From positions 1,101,763-1,165,762 of the forward strand of contig NZ_SODF01000003.1 of NCBI RefSeq assembly GCF_004365875.1: DNA of 64,000 nucleotides. The letters run 5' to 3'. The notes beneath the pieces were generated by a model. It was not told the origin of the DNA, did not search any database, and worked only from the letters and a program-made list of their open reading frames with translations. Origin of the DNA: Kribbella kalugense (GTDB taxonomy: Bacteria; Actinomycetota; Actinomycetes; Propionibacteriales; Kribbellaceae). The stretch's first letter is position 1, and the number at the start of each line of letters is the position of its first letter. The position numbers and the translations under genes are program-made. Positions 51,819-60,767 of this stretch are shown here, piece by piece.

Positions 51819-54065
51819 GTGGTGGAGCTGCGGGCGCGATGGGATGACCTGGTGCCCGGGTCTGCCTCGCTCGCCGACGAACTGGTCGCCCGGTACGTCG
51901 AACGCACCCGCCGCGCGTACCGCGACCACTACCTCGGCATCGTCCTGACGGCGCTGGACTCGCTCATCCAGCTCTCCACCGACCCGACCAGCGTCCGGCT
52001 CGCAGCGTGGTTCCACCGCGCGGTCCACGAGCCTGGTGGCAGTCCAGCCGAGGACGCCGAGGCTTCAGCCCGGCTGGCCGAGCACCTCCTCCCGCAGTAC
52101 GGCGTACCTGCCATCCGCATCGCCGAGGTGGCCAGACTGATCCGTCTGACCGGTGACCTCGCCGCACCACCGCCGGACGCCTACGCCCCACCCCGACGCG
52201 ACGCGAACGGCGACGTACTGCTCGACGCCGTCAACGCGATCCTCGCCTCCGACCCCAGCAGGTACGTCGTCCACACCGCCGAGGTACGCCGCGACGCCGG
52301 CGACCGCAAGGCCGCACTCGAACTCCGGTACGACGAAGTGCGCGACCTGCTCGACGGCCATCTGTATCGCACCCAACTGGCCCGTCAACGGCTCGGACCG
52401 GTTGCCCGGGTCAACCTCGAGTCAGAGCTGGCCGGACTGGACAGCGAACTCCCAGCCCCGTGGCGAGGTTGGGAACAGGCCGCACTGACCGCCACTGCCA
52501 CCTTCACGGCAATTGCTGCCGCCGTGGTTGCGATCGCTGCATCCGGTGCGTCCTGGGAGACCCCGGCAGCACAAGACGAAGCTGGCTGGCCACCTGTCGC
52601 ACTAGCTGTCATTTCGTTCTTCAGCGCACCGATCCTGTTCCGCTGCGCCCGTAGCGCCAGTCAGCGTGCTCGCCTGATCGCAGGCACCGTTCTGGCCATC
52701 GCCGTGACCGGACTGCTCATTGCGTGGGCCCAAGTACCGACCACGAACGTTGCCGTTGGCGTCGGCCTCCGCGTGCCACTGGTGATCTCCGGACTGCTCC
52801 TGCTGTTGGTCGCTGGCGCTGCGGCCCTCGTGGCCTCACTACTTCGCACCAGGACTGCCCGGTTCCTCCCGGCGCGCAACCTCGGCCAGCAACTCGCCTG
52901 GCTCGCAGCACCGGCCGCAGTCGCCCTCATCCTCTTGCTGATCATCCAACCGCTGTCTCGTAGCTACGTGCTCGGCTCGAACGAGCGAGTCGAGGGAACA
53001 CCGCGCGAGGCAGGCAAGGCTGTCCCGTCCGTCCTCGACGGCGGTGTCGCGTGGGTCAGCGACTCGGTCGTGGGCACCGGTGCCGAGGAAGCGATCGGTA
53101 CCCGCTACGGCGTCGCGATCCCCCGGCCGAGCGGTGTGGTGGAGATGCTCGATGCGGCCACCGGCGCACTGCGCTGGCGCTACAGCCGATCGGACTCCGA
53201 CGAGAAACCAGTCATCACGGCCACCGGCAACGGCGAGTACGTCCTGGCCCAGTTCTCCGATGTCGGCTACCTGCTGCTGGACGCGAACACCGGCAAGCGC
53301 AAGGCAGCCTGGCCCGGCCGGACGCGCGACCGCTACATCCAGCAGGCCCAACCTCTACTGACTGGCGAACGCTCCGGCAAGCTGCACGGCGTGGACCCGA
53401 GCGGCCACGAGCGTTGGACGTACGACTCCGGTGACTGCACCGACCTGGGCGCGATCGCCACTGCCGAGACCGTGGTCACGTTCGTCAGTCACACCTGCGA
53501 CGAACGACCCGACGAGATGAGCGCACTGGACGTCCAGTCGGGCAAGAAGCTGTGGACCAAGACGTCGGACACGTACCGCCGACCGGTCGTGGTGGCCGGC
53601 CTGGTAGTCGTGGCCGAGCCCGGCGGCGACTCCGACGTACCGGCCGCGCTGACCGCGATCGAGCCGCGGACGGGTGACATCCGCTGGCGGTGGGAGGTGC
53701 CCAAGACCTGGGCGTGCCGCACGCTGCTCAACACGGCCGGGAAGTACCTGATCGTCGTCGACTGTCCGGGCCCGAGCAGCCTGGAGAACCAGAAGACGAT
53801 CGTCACCGCCATCGACGCCAATACCGGTCTGACCGCTTGGCAGACTCAGGCACCGGTCAGCCCGCGGGTGAAGGTGACCGTGACAGCGGACGGCCGCGTC
53901 ATCTCGCTCGGCCGCGGTTCGGCCGGCTGCATGGCGAACGTGATCAGCCAGGCCGGCTTCCGTCAGGTCCGGCTGCCTACCGGCATCTCCTGCAATCGCG
54001 ATCCGCGAGCCGTCGGCAACCTAGTACTGACCTCGGGCTCGGACACGGTCATCGCCCTGCGCTGA
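51819..54065 (+). CDS. Membrane protein: degenerate HD domain, five helices, outward PQQ-type beta-propeller
   Basis: 748 residues starting at one of two adjacent GTG codons. Residues 1-190 align with COG4339 HD phosphohydrolases but lack the ligands: R35 and Y38 replace the two His of YHNxxH, HD is H66-R67 and the later TxKH is T111-G-D. Five hydrophobic helices lie at about 215-378. Residues ~385-748 are PQQ-like blades (TGALRWRYSRSD, SGKKLWTK, TGDIRWRWEV). Cysteines come in pairs 16-22 residues apart, which suits an extracytoplasmic location. An odd helix count puts HD inside and propeller outside. It is a paralogue of 56626-59007. Function unknown. Confidence 0.8.
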   Translation: MVELRARWDDLVPGSASLADELVARYVERTRRAYRDHYLGIVLTALDSLIQLSTDPTSVRLAAWFHRAVHEPGGSPAEDAEASARLAEHLLPQYGVPAIRIAEVARLIRLTGDLAAPPPDAYAPPRRDANGDVLLDAVNAILASDPSRYVVHTAEVRRDAGDRKAALELRYDEVRDLLDGHLYRTQLARQRLGPVARVNLESELAGLDSELPAPWRGWEQAALTATATFTAIAAAVVAIAASGASWETPAAQDEAGWPPVALAVISFFSAPILFRCARSASQRARLIAGTVLAIAVTGLLIAWAQVPTTNVAVGVGLRVPLVISGLLLLLVAGAAALVASLLRTRTARFLPARNLGQQLAWLAAPAAVALILLLIIQPLSRSYVLGSNERVEGTPREAGKAVPSVLDGGVAWVSDSVVGTGAEEAIGTRYGVAIPRPSGVVEMLDAATGALRWRYSRSDSDEKPVITATGNGEYVLAQFSDVGYLLLDANTGKRKAAWPGRTRDRYIQQAQPLLTGERSGKLHGVDPSGHERWTYDSGDCTDLGAIATAETVVTFVSHTCDERPDEMSALDVQSGKKLWTKTSDTYRRPVVVAGLVVVAEPGGDSDVPAALTAIEPRTGDIRWRWEVPKTWACRTLLNTAGKYLIVVDCPGPSSLENQKTIVTAIDANTGLTAWQTQAPVSPRVKVTVTADGRVISLGRGSAGCMANVISQAGFRQVRLPTGISCNRDPRAVGNLVLTSGSDTVIALR

Positions 54066-54066
54066 C

Positions 54067-54888
54067 TCAGAACCGGTAGTGCAGTACTACGTTCCCGCGC
54101 CGGGACAACGACTCGCTCGGTGCGGACAGCTTGTTGGCCCACCGCAGCCCGGCCGGGAACTGCTCCACCTCGGGCTCGCGGGTCATCAGGATCTCCTTCA
54201 CCAGCTCGAGTTTCGGATTCCACTGCTCCGGTGTCCGCGGGTCGTCGAAGCCCTCGGACCGCATGATCTCCCGCACGGCCTTCCCGATCGGGAAGATCTT
54301 CGCCGCCTTCACCGCGAACGTCGAGTACCCATTGAACGCGATCTCGCCGCTCGGAAAGTGGTCGATGATCCGGTTCAGGATTGCGCTCCACTCTGCCAGC
54401 GGGAAGAACGCGAGCAGCCCGTCCGCGACGACGACCGCCGGCCGGTCCGACGGGATCGTGTCGAGCCAGCTCGGGTTGGCGAGGTCCGCGGCCAGGTCGT
54501 GCGCGCGCGGATGCACCGGGACCAGCTGCCCGCGCGCGGCGACGACCTCCGGGAAGTCGACGTCGTACCAGTCAGCCGTCGCCGGCAGCTCGATCCGGTG
54601 CGCGCGGGAGTCCAGTCCGGCGCCGAGGTCCAGCCCGATCGCGTCCGGGTGCCGGGAGACGAAGTCCTGGGAGATCTGGTCGAGCTTCAGGGCCCGGTGG
54701 GCGATGTAGATCGCGCTGCTCGGGCTGATCTTCAGCGAGCGGTAGTCGTAGTCGAGCGTCCGGACGATCTGGTCCGCGAGCTCGTCGCCCAGCAACGGGT
54801 GGTCCCGTCGGTTGTCGAGCGCCCGGCCGCACAGCGTCAGCCACAGGCTGTTCTCGAGTTGGTCGAACGCCGGAAGTGTGATCGTCAC
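54067..54888 (-). CDS. Class I SAM methyltransferase, leucine carboxyl methyltransferase (PF04072) family
   Basis: 273 residues, GTG start overlapping the TetR stop. The SAM-binding motif is IGLDLGAGLDSRAHRIE, then DWYDVDFPEVVAARGQ and VVVADGLLAFFP, the pattern of Ppm1/LCM-like O-methyltransferases used in polyketide and small-molecule tailoring. It is co-transcribed with the upstream TetR gene and ends one base after the convergent HD-propeller gene. Substrate unknown. Confidence 0.9.
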   Translation of the reverse strand: MTITLPAFDQLENSLWLTLCGRALDNRRDHPLLGDELADQIVRTLDYDYRSLKISPSSAIYIAHRALKLDQISQDFVSRHPDAIGLDLGAGLDSRAHRIELPATADWYDVDFPEVVAARGQLVPVHPRAHDLAADLANPSWLDTIPSDRPAVVVADGLLAFFPLAEWSAILNRIIDHFPSGEIAFNGYSTFAVKAAKIFPIGKAVREIMRSEGFDDPRTPEQWNPKLELVKEILMTREPEVEQFPAGLRWANKLSAPSESLSRRGNVVLHYRF

Positions 54889-55508
54889 GATTGGCTCAGC
54901 TCCTCGTTCGCCGCGGTCGCCGTCCGCAGCGCGGTGTCGTCGGTGTAGAGGCCGTAGGTGTAGAGCTCGAGCGTCGGTACGGCGAGCCGTCGCAGTACTG
55001 CGGGACCGAACTCGTCCTGACCGAGCGCCCGCGCCAGCGCCGGCGGCATCGTCAACGTGGCGAGGCTGACGAGGACGTTCAGCACGGCCAGAGCCCGTCG
55101 GTCCGAGGACTCGCGCATGGCGCCGGCTGCCACGCCGGCCTGGTGCACCGCCTCCGCTTCACCGACGATGTGCTCCACGAAGGACTGCGCGGCCGGCGAA
55201 TCCTCCGCCAGCGCCCGGTTCATGTACTGGATCTGGGACCGGTACCCGTCCGGGTCCGCGAGGTACTCACCGAGCAGATCGGACGTCCCCGCAGCCCGAG
55301 CCCGGCTGGTCAGCACTTCCAGCACGAACTCGTCGCAGACCGCGCGCAGCCCGTCCTTGCTGCCGAAGTGGTGGATGACCAGCGCGGCGCTGACCCCGGC
55401 GGCAGCGGCGATCGCGCGCACGTTCGTCTTCTGGAACCCGTCCCGGGCGAACAGCTCGATCGCCGCGTTCCGGATCCGGGCTGTCGCCGTGAGGTCCGCT
55501 GTACGCAT
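54885..55508 (-). CDS. TetR-family regulator
   Basis: 207 residues from the ATG at 55508. The helix-turn-helix is VRAIAAAAGVSAALVIHHFGSKDGL. The C-terminal domain has the AcrR-like helical pattern. It precedes and overlaps the methyltransferase gene. TAGTCT seven bases before the ATG fits a leaderless promoter lying inside the putative operator at 55508-55525, so it is likely autorepressed with the methyltransferase. Confidence 0.9.
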   Translation of the reverse strand: MRTADLTATARIRNAAIELFARDGFQKTNVRAIAAAAGVSAALVIHHFGSKDGLRAVCDEFVLEVLTSRARAAGTSDLLGEYLADPDGYRSQIQYMNRALAEDSPAAQSFVEHIVGEAEAVHQAGVAAGAMRESSDRRALAVLNVLVSLATLTMPPALARALGQDEFGPAVLRRLAVPTLELYTYGLYTDDTALRTATAANEELSQS

Positions 55509-55525
55509 GTTCAATAGACTAAACA
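55508..55525. promoter_or_regulatory. TetR operator with leaderless -10
   Basis: TGTTCAATAGACTAAACA has TGTT/AACA arms and further symmetric positions inside. On the minus strand TAGTCT (55521-55516) lies seven bases before the start codon. A second ATGTTCA lies about 20 bp upstream. Confidence 0.55.
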
Positions 55526-55573
55526 CATGTTCAGCGCATGGCAAGCAGAAGCCCACGCAAGCCAGCAACCGAG

Positions 55574-56449
55574 TTAGGACAGCTGTTGCTGCGCGGAGGC
55601 TAGTAGCTCGACGATGCGGGTGCCGTAGACGATGTCGGTCGGGTGGGACTCGCCTGACTCCGCTGCGACGACCAGCTCCTCCGCAGCGAGGCTGAGCGCG
55701 TCTGCGGCGAGGGTGGTGCGCGGCGGCAACAGCGTCGTACCTGACTCGCCCCAGACGGCGGTCTCGAAGCTGCTGCCGTCCGGTGGGGCAGACAGGGTGA
55801 TGCTGACCGTGCTGGTCGCACCCGACTCGTGGGTGAGCACCATGTGGATCAGACCGTTCTCACCGCCGACAGCCGTGAGCTCCCCGATCGGACCGAGCAT
55901 CGACGTCAGGTTGGACAGCGCATGCGGGCCGACATCCCAGAGCGACCCCCACTGCTCACGCCGCCAGACCGACTTGGCGTACCGGCCGCCTGGTGCGTCC
56001 AGCGAGGCGAGCATCCGGCTCCACCCGCCCTTCCACCCGCCGGTGGCCTCCAGTCCGGCGAAGAACTCCCGCATCGGCGGCTCGAACCGCTGGGTGAGGA
56101 ACACCACCGACGCGATGCCCTCGGCCGCGACCTCGTCGGCCACCGCGCGGGCGTCATCCAGCGAGTCCGCGACCGGCTTGTCGAGCAGCAGATGCTTGCC
56201 CACGGCAGCGGCCTCCAGGGCCATCGTCGCCTGCACGTTCGGCGGTACGGCGAACGCCACCGCCTCGACGGACTCCAGTAACTCCGCGTAGTCGTCGTAC
56301 CCCGGAACACCGAGTTCACCCGCGAGGACTGCGGTTTTCTCCGGATGCCGGCCCCAGACGCCGGCCAACTCGACCCCCTTGGCCGCCGCGAGCCCCGGAC
56401 CGTGCGTCCGCGACGCCCACCCGCCCGTCCCGACCAGACCGAACCGCAT
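55574..56449 (-). CDS. Gfo/Idh/MocA-family oxidoreductase
   Basis: 291 residues from the ATG at 56449, preceded by GGGAGGAC. The Rossmann motif is GLVGTGGWASRTHGPGLAAAKG, and the family's lysine is in the LDKPVADSLDDA motif (EKP-like). The C-terminal sheet domain binds the substrate, probably a sugar or cyclitol. It is 65 bp upstream of the TetR gene on the same strand. No sugar transporter is beside it, so the substrate is open. Confidence 0.9.
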   Translation of the reverse strand: MRFGLVGTGGWASRTHGPGLAAAKGVELAGVWGRHPEKTAVLAGELGVPGYDDYAELLESVEAVAFAVPPNVQATMALEAAAVGKHLLLDKPVADSLDDARAVADEVAAEGIASVVFLTQRFEPPMREFFAGLEATGGWKGGWSRMLASLDAPGGRYAKSVWRREQWGSLWDVGPHALSNLTSMLGPIGELTAVGGENGLIHMVLTHESGATSTVSITLSAPPDGSSFETAVWGESGTTLLPPRTTLAADALSLAAEELVVAAESGESHPTDIVYGTRIVELLASAQQQLS

Positions 56450-56625
56450 GCCGTCCTCCCAAGCCGCAAGTGTGATCTGCACCGCAATCCCACCGGTGGA
56501 ATTCGTTACCGGGCGTACCTGCCGAACCGGTCAGGTGACGAGCCGATATCGCTTTGGCCACGACCCTATCCGGGAACCCCGGATCGGTCGGTAGAGGCTC
56601 CTGCGGGGTGCCAGACTCCTTAGCC

Positions 56626-59007
56626 ATGGACCTGCGCGACCAGTGGAATCGCCTGCTGCCGCACGCGCAGCCGTTGGGCGACGATCTGCTGGCTCGTTAC
56701 GCAGAGCAACAACGCCACTATCACAACCAGCAGCACCTGACCGAGGTCCTGCAGACCATCGACGAACTGGCCGAGTACGCCGACAACGCCGACACCGTCC
56801 GGCTGGCGGCCTGGTTCCACGACGCGATCTACGACCCGCAGGCCGACCCCGGTGAGAACGAGGAGGTCTCGGCCCAGCTGGCCGAGCTCGAGCTGGCGGC
56901 GTACGGCGTCGAGGCCGCGCGGGTCGAGGAGATCGGCCGGCTGGTCCGGCTGACCGCCAAGCACGACTGCAGCCCGGACGACCACAACGGCGCCGTACTG
57001 TGCGACGCCGACCTGCGGATCCTGAGCCTGCCGCAGGAGCGGTACGACGAGTACGCCGCCGGCATCCGGCAGGAGTACTCACATATCGCGGACCGGGACT
57101 TTGCCCGCGGCCGGATGTCGTTCCTGCAGAGCCTGAGCGATACGCCCTTGTACATGACCCCTCGTGGACACGAGGAGTGGGAACGACCGGCCCGCGAGAA
57201 CCTGACCCGGGAGGTCGGGTCGCTAGGCCCTAGGGCCGCCCGGAGGATCGGCGGGCTGATCCCGGTCATCTACTTCGGCGCCGGCCTCGGTGCGGTCGTC
57301 GCGTCCTCCGTTCTGCTCGGCCGCGGCCTCGGTGCGGCTGCGAAGTGGCCGGCTGACGCGTCCGACATCGGTGGTTTCCCGGTGTGGGCGCCGATCGCCG
57401 GTACCGCGCTGGCGGCCGCACTGACCTGTGCGTGGTTCCGGCGGACTCAGCAGCGACTGGTCACCATTCCGGCGATTGTCTTCGCTGTAGTTGGTGTGGT
57501 CGCTATTGGCGTCTGCTGGTGGCGCTGGCCGGCCGCGCAACCCGGTGCAGCCATGTCGGAGCGCTGGCCTTACCTGATGCTTGCGTCTGTGGCACTGGTC
57601 CTGGCCGGTGCGTTGCTGGCGTTGGCGCGACGGTTGCGGCTCGCACCGCCGTACGCACAGGCTCCGCCGCGTTGGCTGGGGGTCGGTGCGACTGCAGTGT
57701 TTGGTGCGTTGCTGGCGTGGGTCGTGGTGTCGGCTGGTGAGCCGTTCGTACAGGCCCGGCTGGAGACGGCCAACACGGTCAGCACGACCACCACGATCGA
57801 TCCGACCCAACTACCGGTCCAGCTCGACGGAACGCTGGCGTGGAGCCGTGAGGTCCCAGCGACCGGTGCGATCACCGGTACGGCGGGTGGAGTCGCAGAA
57901 CTGCGGTCGGACGGCGTAGTGATGTCCGACGCGGCCACCGGTCAGATCCGGTGGCGCTACTCGCGGGCCGACGTACAGGACGCCGCATCGAGTGGTGCGA
58001 AGGGATTGCTGGTTTCACAGGACGGTCGGACGATCGCGGCGCATCTACCGCGGTCCGACTACCGCGAACCGGCGGGCATCAGCCTGCCGACGTACGCCGT
58101 ATTGGACGCGGTCAGCGGGAAGGTCCTGACCGAGGTCGACACGGACGGGACCGCATTGGCTGTCGACGAGGACCAGCTGCTCGTGGCCGAAGGCAAGTAC
58201 GTCGTCGCGCACGGCGTCAGCAGCCCGACGCACTGGCGGGCACAGGTGCGCTGCAACGTGACGCAGGGCCAGCTGATCGGTGACCAGGCCGTCGTCGTCG
58301 ACGCGTGTGCGGGTAATAGTGCCGTCGTACGCGGGCTGGACCTTAAAACCGGGGCTCAGCGGTGGGAGGTCGACCTAGGTGCGCGGATCGACCTGAGTGC
58401 CGAGCTGGATCCGTCTACCTGGGTCGGGGACCTGGTCGCCGTACCGGACACCCGTCAGGTCTCTGGACTGATCTGGACCGGCGCAGCCGGCGGGACGCTG
58501 TACCAGTGGAGTGTGGACGTCGGCCAGGGCCACATCATCTGGGCAACGCCTGTTCCAGGGACACCGCGGCCTCGACTCGGCTCGTCGTCCTGCGACGCGC
58601 AGCTGGCCGCCACGCATGCCTCACTGGTCCTGATCACCTGCCGGACCGGGAACGATCCTGGACAGCCGCAGACGTACGACGTGTCGTCGTCGAGTCCTGC
58701 TGATGGGACGCCGCAGTGGCATCACCTGCTGCAGGTACCGCCGAAGCTGCAGCAGCCGGAGTACCCGCGGAACGGGTTCGGGCTGCTGCCGGACGGCCGA
58801 GTGGTCACACTGATGCCGCAGTCGAACGGGAGCTGTTCTCCCGTCATGATCGGCACCACCGGTGTGCAGCCGCGGCCGATCCTGCCCAGCGTCAACGCCC
58901 AGCCGGTGGCCAAGTCCGAAGAGGTCACCTGCAACAAACCAGCCGTCACAGTCGCCGCCGCGCGGCCTGTCTTTTCCGACGGCAAACGGCTGTTCGCACT
59001 GAACTAG
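56626..59007 (+). CDS. Membrane receptor-like protein: intact COG4339 HD phosphohydrolase, five helices, outward PQQ-type beta-propeller
   Basis: 793 residues from the ATG at 56626. Residues 1-200 carry a complete COG4339 signature: H33 and H37 (HYHNQQHL), H65-D66 (WFHDAIYD), ENEEVSA, H113 (TAKH), D127/D129 (LCDADLRIL) and EYSHIADRDFARGR. Five helices span ~208-365. The rest is a PQQ-like propeller (TGQIRWRYSRAD, TGAQRWEVDLG). Pairs of cysteines lie 16-18 residues apart in the blades, suggesting disulfides and an extracytoplasmic position. The fusion implies an outside sensor coupled to an inside phosphohydrolase; substrate and ligand are unknown. The ribosome site is weak. Confidence 0.85.
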   Translation: MDLRDQWNRLLPHAQPLGDDLLARYAEQQRHYHNQQHLTEVLQTIDELAEYADNADTVRLAAWFHDAIYDPQADPGENEEVSAQLAELELAAYGVEAARVEEIGRLVRLTAKHDCSPDDHNGAVLCDADLRILSLPQERYDEYAAGIRQEYSHIADRDFARGRMSFLQSLSDTPLYMTPRGHEEWERPARENLTREVGSLGPRAARRIGGLIPVIYFGAGLGAVVASSVLLGRGLGAAAKWPADASDIGGFPVWAPIAGTALAAALTCAWFRRTQQRLVTIPAIVFAVVGVVAIGVCWWRWPAAQPGAAMSERWPYLMLASVALVLAGALLALARRLRLAPPYAQAPPRWLGVGATAVFGALLAWVVVSAGEPFVQARLETANTVSTTTTIDPTQLPVQLDGTLAWSREVPATGAITGTAGGVAELRSDGVVMSDAATGQIRWRYSRADVQDAASSGAKGLLVSQDGRTIAAHLPRSDYREPAGISLPTYAVLDAVSGKVLTEVDTDGTALAVDEDQLLVAEGKYVVAHGVSSPTHWRAQVRCNVTQGQLIGDQAVVVDACAGNSAVVRGLDLKTGAQRWEVDLGARIDLSAELDPSTWVGDLVAVPDTRQVSGLIWTGAAGGTLYQWSVDVGQGHIIWATPVPGTPRPRLGSSSCDAQLAATHASLVLITCRTGNDPGQPQTYDVSSSSPADGTPQWHHLLQVPPKLQQPEYPRNGFGLLPDGRVVTLMPQSNGSCSPVMIGTTGVQPRPILPSVNAQPVAKSEEVTCNKPAVTVAAARPVFSDGKRLFALN

Positions 59008-59294
59008 GGAATTACTTTGCCGTCGGTCCGGTTGATGTCTACCGTGATGCGCATGTTCCGCGTGGTTTTCTTCGAGCACAACCTGTCAGGCACCGGCCTG
59101 ACGGGTGCTCCCACGTGGGCTACGTCAGTCGATTCAGCAGCCTGCACCGGCACTCGAAGCTGACCCTCCTCCTGCTGAGCAGGACCCGCGGAGGAGGGTG
59201 GCTCTCACCGGCCCCCTCCGTGTGGTGACAGCACTGGAGGGCTTGCCGGAGGGTCCTGGCTCACACGAATCTTCTGACAGGCAAAGGAATTCTC
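59008..59294 (+). promoter_or_regulatory. Structured leader region of the EF-Tu paralogue
   Basis: This 287-bp gap has several dyads: GTCAGG/CCTGAC near 59085-59100, CCCACGTGGG near 59110, and CCCTCCTCC/GGAGGAGGG (59164-59198) enclosing CTGCTGAGCAG. A 42-codon frame starting ATGTCTACCGTG runs from 59034 to 59162 and stops just before the largest hairpin. It could be a leader peptide but has no ribosome site. AAAGGA before the EF-Tu ATG is its ribosome site. Confidence 0.4.
59164..59198 (+). promoter_or_regulatory. Nested hairpin in EF-Tu leader
   Basis: Perfect nine-base arms CCCTCCTCC and GGAGGAGGG enclose a second smaller stem (CTGCT/AGCAG). No T-run follows, so it is more likely an RNA control or stability element than a terminator. 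Confidence 0.5.
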
Positions 59295-60482
59295 ATGGCC
59301 AAGAGCCAGTTCGTGCGGACCAAGCCGCACCTCAACATCGGCACGATGGGTCACGTCGACCACGGCAAGACCACCCTGACCGCCGCCATCACCAAGGTGC
59401 TCGCCGAGCGCGACCCGGGCGTCAACCGGTTCGTCGCGTTCGACGGTATCGACCGTGCGCCGGAGGAGATCCAGCGCGGGATCACGATCAACATCTCGCA
59501 CGTCGAGTACGAGACCGCGACCCGGCACTACGCGCACGTCGACATGCCCGGGCACGCCGACTACGTGAAGAACATGATCACCGGCGCCGCGCAGGTCGAC
59601 GCCGCGATCCTGGTCGTCTCCGCACAGGACGGCGCCATGCCGCAGACGCGGGAGCACGTGCTGCTCGCGCGCCGGGTGGGCGTGCCGTACCTCGTGGTCG
59701 CGCTGAACAAGGCGGACACCGTCGACGACCCCGAGCTGCTCGACCTGGTCGAGCTGGAGGTCCGTGAACTCCTGACGGAGTACGGCTTCCCGGGTGACGA
59801 CGTACCGGTCGTGCGCGTGTCCGGTCTGAAGGCGCTGGAAGGCGACCCGAAGTGGACCGCCGCGATCGGTGAGCTGCTGGACGCAGTCGACAGCTACGTG
59901 CCGGTGCCGGACCGTGAGCTGGGCGAGCCGTTCTTGATGCCGATCGAGAACGTACTCACCATCAGCGGCCGCGGCACTGTGGTCACCGGTGCTGTCGAGC
60001 GTGGTTCGCTCAAGCTCGGCGACGCGGTCGAGGTCGTCGGCCTCGGTCCGACAGTGGTCAGTACGGCGATCGGGATGGAGACGTTCGGCAAGTCGCTGGA
60101 GTCCGCGGACGCGGGCGACAACGCGGCAGTGCTGCTGCGTGGCGTGAAGCGCGACGAGGTCCGTCGCGGCCAGGTGGTGGCCTTGCCGGGCAGCGTGCAC
60201 CCGCACCGGAAGTTCCGGGCGACCCTGCACGCGCTGTCCACGGCCGAGGGCGGGCGGCACACGCCGTTCGCCGCGGACTACCGCCCACAGTTCTACTTCC
60301 GTACGACGGACGTGTCCGGCGGCATCGACCTCGGTGAGATCAACCTGGTCATGCCCGGCGACACGATCGACCTCGGCGTGGAACTCGAGAAGCCGATCGC
60401 GATGAACGTCGGCCTCGGCTTCGCCGTCCGCGAGGGCGGCCACACCGTAGCCGCCGGCACCGTGACCGAACTGCTCGACTGA
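59295..60482 (+). CDS. tuf: Divergent elongation factor Tu paralogue
   Basis: 395 residues with all three EF-Tu domains. G1 is GHVDHGKT (19-26), switch II is DMPGHADY, G4 is NKAD. Compared with the usual EF-Tu the cysteine of DCPGHAD is methionine (M84), GTIGHVD is GTMGHVD and several surface loops differ. The gene stands alone, not in the str operon with fusA and rpsL, like the secondary tuf genes of Streptomyces. It has its own leader and its own terminator. Residues classically linked to kirromycin resistance look normal ([15 protein letters not shown]). A stress-induced or specialised EF-Tu is the likely role. Confidence 0.92.
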   Translation: MAKSQFVRTKPHLNIGTMGHVDHGKTTLTAAITKVLAERDPGVNRFVAFDGIDRAPEEIQRGITINISHVEYETATRHYAHVDMPGHADYVKNMITGAAQVDAAILVVSAQDGAMPQTREHVLLARRVGVPYLVVALNKADTVDDPELLDLVELEVRELLTEYGFPGDDVPVVRVSGLKALEGDPKWTAAIGELLDAVDSYVPVPDRELGEPFLMPIENVLTISGRGTVVTGAVERGSLKLGDAVEVVGLGPTVVSTAIGMETFGKSLESADAGDNAAVLLRGVKRDEVRRGQVVALPGSVHPHRKFRATLHALSTAEGGRHTPFAADYRPQFYFRTTDVSGGIDLGEINLVMPGDTIDLGVELEKPIAMNVGLGFAVREGGHTVAAGTVTELLD

Positions 60483-60490
60483 ACAACGGC

Positions 60491-60522
60491 GGCCCCCGAT
60501 CTACTCGGTCGGGGGCCGTTTT
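60491..60522 (+). terminator. Rho-independent terminator of tuf
   Basis: GGCCCCCGA (60491-60499) pairs exactly with TCGGGGGCC (60509-60517), nine-base loop, followed by GTTTT. It starts nine bases after the tuf stop. The convergent DUF4031 gene stops inside the loop. Confidence 0.9.
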
Positions 60523-60767
60523 CTGTGCCGAAGCCCCGCAGCGGTGATCCGGCGGACCAGCTCGCGGCTGGAGACAGGTAGGGCGCCGGCGGCGACCAGG
60601 TCGTCGTAGCGGTCACTGGGTACGTCGTAGTGGTCGCGGTCGAAGCCGCGGGCCGGGATGCCGGCTGCCTTCGCGAACGCGTGCAGCTCCTCGTAGGACT
60701 CGTCGCTGACCAGGTGGGACCAGACTCTGTTCCAGGCCGGCCACGCCGGTGGGTCGATGAGGATCAT
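60501..60767 (-). CDS. DUF4031 domain protein
   Basis: 88 residues beginning MILIDPPAWPAWNRVWSHLVSD, the full DUF4031 pattern, through FDRDHYDVPSDRYDDLVAAGALPVSSRELV. The function is unknown to me. The start overlaps the CutC stop by ATGA, so the two are translated together. The stop codon lies in the loop of the tuf terminator. Confidence 0.9.
   Translation of the reverse strand: MILIDPPAWPAWNRVWSHLVSDESYEELHAFAKAAGIPARGFDRDHYDVPSDRYDDLVAAGALPVSSRELVRRITAAGLRHRKRPPTE

Noticed and set aside
59105-59767. A 220-residue frame across the EF-Tu leader
   Set aside because: It is Arg/Pro-rich shadow coding over the EF-Tu gene with no recognisable motif.
59295-60482. EF-Tu antibiotic-resistance allele (kirromycin type)
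   Set aside because: The segments where resistance changes are known (around [15 protein letters not shown] and MPQTREH) have the ordinary residues. The divergence lies elsewhere.
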